This document shows positions 1-5,280 of a DNA stretch of 5,280 bases, in pieces. Under the pieces are notes generated by a model that worked only from the letters and a program-made list of their open reading frames with translations, was not told the origin of the DNA and did no database searches. Position numbers and translations under genes: made by a program. The DNA is from Actinomycetota bacterium (lineage in GTDB: Bacteria; Actinomycetota; Thermoleophilia; Solirubrobacterales; Solirubrobacteraceae). The DNA lies in NCBI GenBank assembly GCA_005883255.1, contig VAXS01000027.1, forward strand, positions 1 to 5,280. The letters run 5' to 3'. The stretch's first letter is position 1. Each line of letters begins with the position of its first letter.

Positions 1-185
1 GGTTCGCGGATTCCCGCATGGAGCTCGTCGCGTTCGTCGGTCTTCCCGACGGCTCGGCCTGGATTCGCGATCGCCTCTCCGGGGACGGGGCCGATCCCGA
101 GGCGCTCGGGCGGGCGGTGGCCGAGCGGCTGCTGGCGGCGGGCGCGGGCGACCTCCTGCGCGCCGCGGAGGCGGCGGCCGCATGA
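1..185 (+). CDS. hemC: Hydroxymethylbilane synthase (porphobilinogen deaminase), C-terminal end, partial
   Basis: This is the 3' end of a gene entering from the left; the frame begins at base 3 and gives 60 residues before the TGA at 183-185. The visible part reads ELVAFVGLPDGSAWIRDRL and then EALGRAVAERLLAAGAGDLL. That is the usual layout of HemC domain 3: a beta strand, a P-D-G turn, then a helix containing LG..vAe.Ll..GA..LL. HemC is a cytosolic enzyme that links four porphobilinogen molecules into linear hydroxymethylbilane, using a dipyrromethane cofactor on a cysteine. Both the cofactor cysteine and the catalytic aspartate lie outside the window. The assignment is supported by the next gene, which encodes the following enzyme of the pathway (HemD) and overlaps this stop by four bases. 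The fragment is short, so the call leans on motif plus context. Confidence 0.87.
   Translation, partial: FADSRMELVAFVGLPDGSAWIRDRLSGDGADPEALGRAVAERLLAAGAGDLLRAAEAAAA
167..171 (+). promoter_or_regulatory. Ribosome binding site for the cobA-hemD fusion
   Basis: GGAGG lies inside the end of hemC, ten bases before the ATG at 182. It is a near-ideal Shine-Dalgarno core and supports that start. The two later starts (1483 and 2289) have only weak purine runs upstream, GGGA at 1470-1473 and nothing convincing respectively, so they probably depend on coupling through the overlapping stops. Confidence 0.6.
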
Positions 186-1486
186 GCGGGCGGGTCCACC
201 TGGTCGGCGCCGGGCCGGGCGATCCCGGCCTGATGACCGCGCGCGCGCTCGAGCTGATCGCCGCCGCCGACGTGATACTGCACGACCGGCTGATCCCGGA
301 CGCGGCGCTGGCCGCCGCGCGTCCCGATGCCGACCTCGTGGACGTGGGCAAGCGGCCGGGCGCGCCCGCGCGCTCGCAGGAGGAGATCCACCGCCTCCTG
401 GTCGAGCACGCCCGCGGCGACGCCGCCAGTGCCGTCGCGTTCGTGACCGGCCACGAGGACCCAGACAAGCCGGAGCCCGCGCTCGACTGGGACGCACTGG
501 CCCGGTTCCCCGGCACGCTCGTGCTGTACATGGGCGTGCGCCAGCTGCCGGCGATCGCGCGGCGGCTGCTGGACGCCGGCCGCGATCCCGACGAGCCCGC
601 GGCCGTCGTGGAGCGGGGGACGCTGCCGGATCAGCGCACGGTGACGGGCACGCTGGCCACGATCGCCGAGCGCGCCGCCGCCGCCGACGTCGGACCCCCG
701 GCCGTGACCGTGGTCGGTCCGGTGGCGGCGCAGGCGGAGCGGCTGGCGTGGCTGGAGCGCCGCCCGCTCCACGGCCGCACCGTGGCCGTGACCCGGGCGC
801 GCGCCCAGGCCAGCGAGCTGGCGGCGCGGCTGCGCGGGCTCGGCGCGGCGGTGGTGGAGGCGCCGGCCATCCGCGTCGTGCCGCTGCCCGGCGAGGCGCC
901 CGACCTCGGCCGCTACGACCTGATCTGCCTGACCAGCCCCAACGGCGTCCGCCTGCTGTTCGAGCGGCTGCGCGCTGCCGGCCGCGACGCGCGCGCGCTC
1001 GCCGGCGCCACCGTGGCCGCCATCGGACCGGGCACCGCCGGCGCCCTGCGGGAGCACGGGATAGAGCCCGAGGTCGTCCCCGAGCGCTCGACGGCCGAGG
1101 GATTGGTCGAAGCGCTGGCCGAGCGCTCACCGCCGGCCCGGGCGCTGGTGGCGCGGGCCCGCGAGGCGCGCGCGGTGCTCCCGGACGCGCTGCGCGAGCG
1201 CGGCGCGGAGGTGGACGTCCTCGAGCTCTACGAGACCGTGGCGGAGCCGCTCGACGGCGATCGCCTGGCCGCCGCCCGCGAGGCCGACTACGTCACGTTC
1301 ACCTCGTCCTCCACGGTCCGGTTCTACTTCGCCGCCGCCGACGGCGCGCCCCGAGGCCGGATCGTCTCGATCGGCCCGGTGACCAGCGCCACGCTGCGCG
1401 AGCACGGCGCCGAGCCGGACGTCGAGGCGACCCGCCACGACGTGGACGGGGTGGTCGAGGCGATCCTGCGGGACGTGGTGCGATGA
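182..1486 (+). CDS. cobA-hemD: CobA-HemD fusion: uroporphyrinogen III methyltransferase (core-deleted) plus uroporphyrinogen III synthase
   Basis: A 434-residue two-domain protein. Residues 4-193 are a SUMT/CobA methyltransferase domain: the N-terminal SAM loop GAGPGDPGLMT (9-19), DRL (35-37), VDVGKR (53-58), QEEI (66-69), then VAFVTGHEDP (84-93), YMGV (116-119) and ERGTLP (144-149). Residues 197-434 are a HemD domain, with TRARAQAS (204-211), LTSPNGV (250-256), AIGPGTA (280-286), TFTSSSTV (372-379) and SIGP (396-399); it looks complete. HemD cyclises hydroxymethylbilane to uroporphyrinogen III; CobA would methylate that product at C2 and C7 with SAM. The oddity is between about residues 77 and 84, where LLVEHARGD runs straight into AASAVAFVTG. 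The family's VRLKGGDP-type loop, RGGEE, PGIT/V-type and THR-type segments are absent, about 55-60 residues, with the frame kept. The CobA half spans about 190 residues against some 240-250 normally and is probably inactive. It is coupled to hemC (ATGA, 182-185) and to the next gene (ATGA, 1483-1486). Confidence 0.92.
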   Translation: MSGRVHLVGAGPGDPGLMTARALELIAAADVILHDRLIPDAALAAARPDADLVDVGKRPGAPARSQEEIHRLLVEHARGDAASAVAFVTGHEDPDKPEPALDWDALARFPGTLVLYMGVRQLPAIARRLLDAGRDPDEPAAVVERGTLPDQRTVTGTLATIAERAAAADVGPPAVTVVGPVAAQAERLAWLERRPLHGRTVAVTRARAQASELAARLRGLGAAVVEAPAIRVVPLPGEAPDLGRYDLICLTSPNGVRLLFERLRAAGRDARALAGATVAAIGPGTAGALREHGIEPEVVPERSTAEGLVEALAERSPPARALVARAREARAVLPDALRERGAEVDVLELYETVAEPLDGDRLAAAREADYVTFTSSSTVRFYFAAADGAPRGRIVSIGPVTSATLREHGAEPDVEATRHDVDGVVEAILRDVVR

Positions 1487-2292
1487 CCGCGGTGGTCACG
1501 TTCCTCTCCGACTACGGCCTGGTCGACGACTTCGTCGGCGTCTGCCACGGGGTGATCGCGCGCATCGCCCCGGAGGGCCGGGTCCTCGACGTCACCCACG
1601 GCATCCCGCGCCACAACGTCCGCGCCGGGGCGCTGGTCCTGCGCAACGCCCTGCCGTACCTGCCGGCCGGCGTGCACCTGGCGGTGGTGGATCCCGAGGT
1701 GGGCGCCGAGCGCCGCGCGGTGGCGATCCGCTGCGCGGAGGAGGACCGCCTGCTGGTCGGCCCGGACAACGGCCTGCTGTGGCTGGCGGCCGAGCGGTTC
1801 GGAGGCGCGGTCGAGGCGGTGGACGTGGGCCGCTCGCCCTGGCGCCTGGAGCCGGTGTCGGCCACCTTTCACGGGCGCGACATCTTCGCCCCGGTGGCGG
1901 CCCACCTGGCTGCCGGGGAGCGGCTGGCCGAGGGGGGCGACCCCGCCGAGCCCGACGGGCTGGCGCGCCTGGAGCTGCCGCGCCCCCGCGCGGAGGGCGA
2001 GGCGCTGGTGGCGCACGCGCTGGCCGTAGATCGCTTCGGCAACGTCATCCTCGACGCCAGCCACTCCGACCTGGACGGCTCCGGGATCCGGCTGGGCCGG
2101 CCCCTGGAGCTGGCGGTGGGCGACCGGCGCTACACGGCCTGGTACGCCGTCACGTTCGCGGACGTGCGCCCGGGCGAGATCCTGGTCTACCAGGACGCCT
2201 ACCGGACCCTGGCCGTGGCGGTCAACCGCGGCAGCGCCGCCCGGATGCTCGAGGTCGAGCCCGACGACGAGCTGCGCATCGCCGCGGCGTGA
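1483..2292 (+). CDS. SAM hydrolase (adenosine-forming), DUF62 / SAM hydroxide adenosyltransferase family
   Basis: A 269-residue protein, full length for the family and with no sign of truncation. It opens with TFLSDYGLVDDFVGVCHGVI (6-25), the typical DUF62 N-terminus. VVDPEVGAERRAVAI (68-82), GPDNG (93-97), TFHGRDIFAPVAAHLA (128-143) and DRFGNVI (183-189) follow. The Asp-Arg-His triad described for SAM hydrolases is best matched by D70, R77 and H130, with the expected spacing. The related fluorinases and chlorinases carry other residues at the Arg and His positions, so hydrolysis is favoured over halogenation. The reaction uses water to cleave SAM to adenosine and methionine. The protein is presumably cytosolic, as no signal peptide or membrane segment is seen. 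The ATG overlaps the stop of cobA-hemD (ATGA) and has only a weak upstream GGGA, so translational coupling is likely. Its place beside a SAM-using methyltransferase gene may reflect SAM balance, but that is inference. Confidence 0.93.
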   Translation: MTAVVTFLSDYGLVDDFVGVCHGVIARIAPEGRVLDVTHGIPRHNVRAGALVLRNALPYLPAGVHLAVVDPEVGAERRAVAIRCAEEDRLLVGPDNGLLWLAAERFGGAVEAVDVGRSPWRLEPVSATFHGRDIFAPVAAHLAAGERLAEGGDPAEPDGLARLELPRPRAEGEALVAHALAVDRFGNVILDASHSDLDGSGIRLGRPLELAVGDRRYTAWYAVTFADVRPGEILVYQDAYRTLAVAVNRGSAARMLEVEPDDELRIAAA

Positions 2293-2978
2293 CCGGCCCG
2301 CTGGGCACACCGCGGGTCCACCATCGCCGCGCGGACTCCACCAACGCCCGTGCCCGGGAGCTGGCGGCCGCCGGCGCACCGCACGGCACGCTGGTCACCG
2401 CCGCCGAGCAGACCGCTGGGCGCGGGCGGCAGGGTCGCACCTGGACCGCGCCCGCCCACCGAGCGCTCCTGGCCTCCCTCGTCCTGCGGGCCTGGCCGCC
2501 GCTGCTCCCGCTGGCCGCCGCGGTGGCCGTGGCCGAGGTGGCGGGCGGCGCCAGCGCGATCAAGTGGCCCAACGACGTGCTTCTGCCCGGCGGTCGCAAG
2601 GTGGCGGGCATCCTGGTGGAGGGACGTCCCCGGGAGGGCTGGATGGTGCTGGGGATCGGCCTCAACGTGGCCGTGCGCCCCGGCGACTTCCCGCCCGAGC
2701 TGCGCGACACCGCCGGCACGCTGGGGCTCGAGCCCGCGGACGTCGAGCCGGTCCTGGCGGCGCTGCTCGGCGGGCTGGAGCGCTGGCTGGCCGCGCCGCC
2801 CGCGGCCGTGCTCTCCGCGTTCCGGGCGCGCGACGCGCTGGCCGGACGGGAGGTCGCGTGGGCGGACGGCCGGGGCCGCGCCGCGGGCGTGGACGACGAG
2901 GGACATCTACTGGTCGAGTCGGCCGCCGGCCGAGTGGCGCTCGACGCCGGCGAGGTGCACCTGACGCGCCGGGCCTAG
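2289..2978 (+). CDS. birA: Biotin--[acetyl-CoA-carboxylase] ligase, group I (no DNA-binding domain)
   Basis: A 229-residue protein starting at GTG 2289, which overlaps the previous stop as GTGA. It activates biotin with ATP to biotinyl-AMP and transfers it to the carrier lysine of biotin-dependent carboxylases in the cytosol. The catalytic domain shows, in order, DSTNARA (16-22), the biotinyl-AMP-binding loop GRGRQGRTW (44-52), KWPNDVLL (92-99), KVAGILVE (104-111) and GIGLNV (122-127). R47 and K104 correspond to the E. coli BirA residues R118 and K183. A small C-terminal beta domain follows (about 184-226, GREVAW through GEVHL). The helix-turn-helix repressor domain of E. coli BirA (about 320 residues) is absent, so it is not expected to regulate biotin genes. 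No good Shine-Dalgarno precedes the GTG; coupling to the SAM hydrolase stop is the likely mode of initiation. The TAG stop sits in a CTAG shared with the convergent helicase gene. Its presence in a tetrapyrrole operon is unexplained. Confidence 0.93.
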   Translation: MTGPLGTPRVHHRRADSTNARARELAAAGAPHGTLVTAAEQTAGRGRQGRTWTAPAHRALLASLVLRAWPPLLPLAAAVAVAEVAGGASAIKWPNDVLLPGGRKVAGILVEGRPREGWMVLGIGLNVAVRPGDFPPELRDTAGTLGLEPADVEPVLAALLGGLERWLAAPPAAVLSAFRARDALAGREVAWADGRGRAAGVDDEGHLLVESAAGRVALDAGEVHLTRRA

Positions 2979-2984
2979 CCGGCG
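2967..2984. terminator. Possible bidirectional terminator hairpin between convergent genes
   Basis: CGCCGG (2967-2972) and CCGGCG (2979-2984) form a perfect six-pair all-G/C stem around the six-base loop GCCTAG. The loop contains both stop codons. The inverted repeat works equally on both transcripts, which fits a convergent junction with no intergenic DNA. No T-tract follows on either side, so it is not a classical intrinsic terminator. Six-base G/C inverted repeats also arise easily by chance at this composition, so the role is tentative. Confidence 0.35.
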
Positions 2985-5280
2985 GCGTCCCCGGATGCGT
3001 CGGGGCGCTCGGCGTCCTCTACCGCCGCCCGGACGCGGTCGGCCGCGTCGTCCAGCGCCTCGGAGATCGCGTCGTCCAGCTCGTCGCGCTGGTCGTCGTC
3101 CAGCGGAGCGTCGTCGTCGTCGGACTCGGCGGCCGCGACCAGGGCCTCGTCCAGGACCTCCTCGGAGGGGATCTCCTTGCCGGCCGCGCCGTCGTCCTTT
3201 GCGGCCTGGCCGTTCCCGGCGGCGGCCGCCGCCGCCGCGGCCCCGGCCTTCCCCGCCGAGCCCTCGCCGTTGCCGGACTTGCGCCGGCGCTGGCGACCTC
3301 GCCGCCGGCCCTTGGGGAAGTTGCGCAGCAGCTCGCGCGCCAGCGCGCTGGGCTTGCGCGACATCCGAGTGCGCGCCCCGTCCAGCGCCTGCTGGGCCTC
3401 GGGGGTGTGCGCCAGCGCGGCGGCCAGCAGCGCGGCCGCCAGGCGGCGGTCCTGCTTGCGCGCCGCGTGCACCAGCCGGCGGGCGTTGCGGGCGTGGGCG
3501 GCGCCCGACGAGTTCACCAGCAGCCCGAGCAGGCGCTTGGTCTCCGGCCAGCGCTGCACCGCGTACTCCTCGTGGATCTCGCGGGTGTACTCGGCCAGCT
3601 GCCAGATCCAGGCGTTGGCCTGGTCGCGGCGCCCGATGCGCTTGTCGGCCAGCGCCTGCAGCAGCGCCTTGACCGCCTCCCGGCGCTCGTCCCGCGACCA
3701 GGTGCCGATGATCTGCACCGCGTCGTCGAAGGCTTCGGCGTCGCGCAGCGAGGCGATCTCCTGGAGCGCCCGCAGGCGCACCTGCGTGTTGCGGTTGCGC
3801 TGCACGGCGGTGATCAGGAAGCGGCGCTTGAGCTCCCCCTGGCGATCGAAGTGCAGCATCGCCTTGGCCCGCCGCCAGCCGTTGGGCGCCACGCGGGCGC
3901 CAGCCAGCGCCGCCCACACGTGCTGCTCGCCGTAGTCCAGGTGCTCGACGGCGATCCGCCACAGCTCCCGCTCGAAGACCTGCGCCCGGCGGTCGGGGTC
4001 CGGAGTGACGGGCAGGACCCGCCGCTCCACCCGCACGCGCCGCCCGCGGCCGCGCCGCACCGGCCCCACCACGATCGCGCCGCCCCGGTAGACGTCGCGG
4101 TCCAGGAGCGAGTGCAGCGTCACCACCGGGTCGTCGTGCTTGGTGGCCGGGTGGACGAAGTCGATGACGATCCCCGCCTCCTTGCCCGCCTGCCGCCGCG
4201 TCACGCGGCCCACCCGCTGCTGGTAGATCCGCTTGGAGGCGGTGGGCGCCAGGTGCATGCACACCGTGGCCCGCGGCGAGTTCCAGCCCTCGGCCAGCAG
4301 CTGGGCGTTGACCAGCACGTCGATCTCGCCTCGCTCGTAGGCGGCGAGGATGCGGGCCAGCTCGCGCTTGGGCGTCTCGCCCGAGGCGGCCTGCGCCTTG
4401 ATCCCGGCGCTGCGCATCGCCTCGGCCACGTTGTAGGCGTGCCGGACGCCGGCGGCGTACACCACGCCCGGCACCGCGTTGAAGCGGGTCTTGTAGAGGT
4501 CGGCCACGGCGACGTTGAACGGGAGCTGGTCCAGCAGCTCGGCCAGCATCTCCTGATCGAACTCGGTGTCCACCTCGCCCCGGCGCAGCGGGACCTTGGC
4601 GATCGTGCGCACCCCCGGCCCCGGCGGGATCCGGATGCAGCGCAGCGGCGCGATCACGCCGCGCCGCGCGGCCTGGGCCAGGTCGAAGCGCGAGGTCTGG
4701 GTGGGGAAGAGGTCGGTGACGTGGCGGGCGATCAGCGCGCCGGTGGCGGTCATCCCGATGAACACGGGGCCCGACCAGCGGCGGATCGCGGCGCTGGTCT
4801 TCTCGCCCAGCGCGGTGTGCGCCTCGTCGCAGATGACGATCGTGTAGGCGTCGGAGATCCGGCCGGCGTTGCGCACGAACCACTGGTAGGTCTCGACGGT
4901 CACGGGCCCGTTGGCCGGGTCCTTGCCGTCGAGCAGCGCCGGAGAGATGCGCTTGGCGTAGCCGCGATCGCGCAGCTCGCCGTGGAACTGGTCCACCAGG
5001 TTGCGTCGGTGGGTGAGGATCAGGATCCCGCCCGTGCGCGAGGCCTCCACGAAGCCCATCGCGGCCACCGTCTTGCCCGACCCGGTGGCGTGCTCGAACC
5101 AGAAGCGCCGGGCGGCGTTGGGATCCTCGGGCTGTTCGGGAAGCTGGACGTCCTCCTCGAGCTCGCCCTCGTCCCAGTCCAGCGGCTCCTCGTCGGCCGC
5201 GACCTCCTCGTCCACCTCCTCCTCGCCGGGGATCGCCGCCGACGCCAGCTGGTCCGGGGAGACGGAGACCGCGCCGTTGC
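2975..5280 (-). CDS. Superfamily II DEAH-box helicase with long C-terminal extension, N-terminus outside the window
   Basis: Residues are numbered from a GTG at 5213-5215. The frame stays open for 21 more codons to the window edge, so the gene is partial at its 5' end. RecA-like domain 1 has Walker A ATGSGKT (43-49), ILTHRRNLVDQF (66-77), DEAH (130-133) and TAT (156-158). Domain 2 has VVYAAGVRHA (251-260), NAQLLAEGWNSP (303-314) and motif VI QQRVGRVTR (332-340), followed by IDFVHPAT (351-358). This fits the ResIII plus Helicase_C architecture of COG1061-type ATP-driven nucleic-acid translocases. Residues about 405-630 are mostly helical, possibly HEAT-like, and I do not recognise them as a family. 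Then come a basic patch KGRRRGRQRRRK (635-646), an alanine run (659-666) and an acidic tail (681-746). Before Walker A the usual RPYQ-type Q-motif is not seen; an acidic stretch (1-31) sits there instead. No partner nuclease or methylase is visible, so a DNA repair, defence or RNA role cannot be chosen. Confidence 0.88.
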   Translation of the reverse strand, partial: NGAVSVSPDQLASAAIPGEEEVDEEVAADEEPLDWDEGELEEDVQLPEQPEDPNAARRFWFEHATGSGKTVAAMGFVEASRTGGILILTHRRNLVDQFHGELRDRGYAKRISPALLDGKDPANGPVTVETYQWFVRNAGRISDAYTIVICDEAHTALGEKTSAAIRRWSGPVFIGMTATGALIARHVTDLFPTQTSRFDLAQAARRGVIAPLRCIRIPPGPGVRTIAKVPLRRGEVDTEFDQEMLAELLDQLPFNVAVADLYKTRFNAVPGVVYAAGVRHAYNVAEAMRSAGIKAQAASGETPKRELARILAAYERGEIDVLVNAQLLAEGWNSPRATVCMHLAPTASKRIYQQRVGRVTRRQAGKEAGIVIDFVHPATKHDDPVVTLHSLLDRDVYRGGAIVVGPVRRGRGRRVRVERRVLPVTPDPDRRAQVFERELWRIAVEHLDYGEQHVWAALAGARVAPNGWRRAKAMLHFDRQGELKRRFLITAVQRNRNTQVRLRALQEIASLRDAEAFDDAVQIIGTWSRDERREAVKALLQALADKRIGRRDQANAWIWQLAEYTREIHEEYAVQRWPETKRLLGLLVNSSGAAHARNARRLVHAARKQDRRLAAALLAAALAHTPEAQQALDGARTRMSRKPSALARELLRNFPKGRRRGRQRRRKSGNGEGSAGKAGAAAAAAAAGNGQAAKDDGAAGKEIPSEEVLDEALVAAAESDDDDAPLDDDQRDELDDAISEALDDAADRVRAAVEDAERPDASGDAAG
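3218..3241 (-). repeat. Alanine-codon run (GCC/GCG) in the helicase linker
   Basis: Eight consecutive alanine codons (residues 659-666 of the helicase) form a GCC/GCG-rich run between the basic patch and the acidic tail. It lies in a low-complexity linker rich in Ala, Gly and Lys. Such runs can change length by replication slippage, but since each unit is a codon the frame would be kept. A second small triplet run (TCG on the + strand, GAC codons on the - strand) is at about 3110-3122 in the acidic tail. Confidence 0.55.

Noticed and set aside
748..1482. Long open frame upstream of and continuous with the SAM hydrolase, which would extend it by 245 residues
   Set aside because: The extension is Arg/Ala/Gly/Pro-rich shadow of the well-conserved cobA-hemD frame. 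The family N-terminus (TFLSDYG) starts right after the ATG at 1483.
1483..2292. Reading the DUF62 protein as a fluorinase or chlorinase
   Set aside because: The Asp-Arg-His triad positions (D70, R77, H130) match SAM hydrolases, and there is no natural-product gene context.
1324..2379. 351-residue open frame antisense to the SAM hydrolase
   Set aside because: It is antisense to a conserved enzyme, has no domain and shows composition typical of a GC-rich shadow frame.
2995..3935. Overlapping + strand open frames antisense to the helicase C-terminal region
   Set aside because: They are Arg/Pro/Ala/Ser-rich, have no ribosome binding site and overlap a continuous helicase frame with family-like features up to its stop.
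2907..4883. 658-residue open frame on the - strand in another frame of the helicase gene
   Set aside because: It is Arg/Ala/Gly-rich with no recognisable motifs and lies wholly over the helicase frame, which has a complete motif set. High GC leaves such frames open by chance.
5213..5215. GTG at 5215 as the true helicase start
   Set aside because: The frame is open for 21 more codons to the edge, and the acidic run continues across the GTG (EEE before, DEE after). The purine-rich GAGGAGGAG abuts the GTG too closely to be a good ribosome binding site. It stays possible but is less likely than a start outside the window.
2975..5280. Helicase as part of a restriction-modification or phage-defence island
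   Set aside because: The core motifs would allow it, but no nuclease, methylase, integrase or composition shift is visible, and its only neighbours in view are housekeeping genes.

Overview
The window is very GC-rich and gap-free coding DNA, with a strong G/C preference at third codon positions. Four genes lie on the + strand and one on the - strand. The cobA-hemD gene fusion, a biotin ligase without a DNA-binding domain, and the wording of the helicase core (for example the stretch FWFEHATGSGKT) suggest a high-GC actinobacterium, possibly of the Solirubrobacterales/Thermoleophilia type. That placement is inference from composition and recalled sequence style; no taxonomic marker is present.

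Layout. Positions 1-185 hold the last 60 codons of hemC (hydroxymethylbilane synthase). Next comes a CobA-HemD fusion (182-1486) made of an S-adenosylmethionine (SAM)-dependent uroporphyrinogen III methyltransferase and a uroporphyrinogen III synthase. It is followed by a DUF62-family SAM hydrolase (1483-2292) and a short group I biotin-protein ligase (2289-2978). All three + strand junctions are 4-base start/stop overlaps (ATGA, ATGA, GTGA), so these genes almost certainly form one translationally coupled operon whose promoter lies left of the window. On the - strand a superfamily II DEAH-box helicase runs from beyond the right edge to 2975. It meets the operon tail to tail, and both stop codons are read from one CTAG palindrome.

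Pathway. HemC makes hydroxymethylbilane, and the HemD half closes and inverts ring D to give uroporphyrinogen III. The CobA half would normally methylate that product with SAM toward precorrin-2, the entry to siroheme and cobalamin. The SAM hydrolase breaks SAM into adenosine and methionine, and BirA biotinylates carboxylase carriers; their link to tetrapyrroles is not obvious.

Most notable point. The CobA half lacks roughly 55-60 residues of its catalytic core. The block from the GGDP-type SAM loop through the PGIT/V-type and THR-type segments is missing in frame, near positions 410-433, while everything on both sides is well conserved. The methyltransferase half is therefore probably inactive, or the assembly has collapsed here. 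The helicase has a similar oddity: an acidic stretch sits where the adenine-recognising Q-motif would be expected before Walker A. The helicase also carries an unrecognised helical C-terminal region, an arginine-rich patch, an alanine run and an acidic tail. No RNA genes, mobile elements, CRISPR arrays or intergenic regions were seen.
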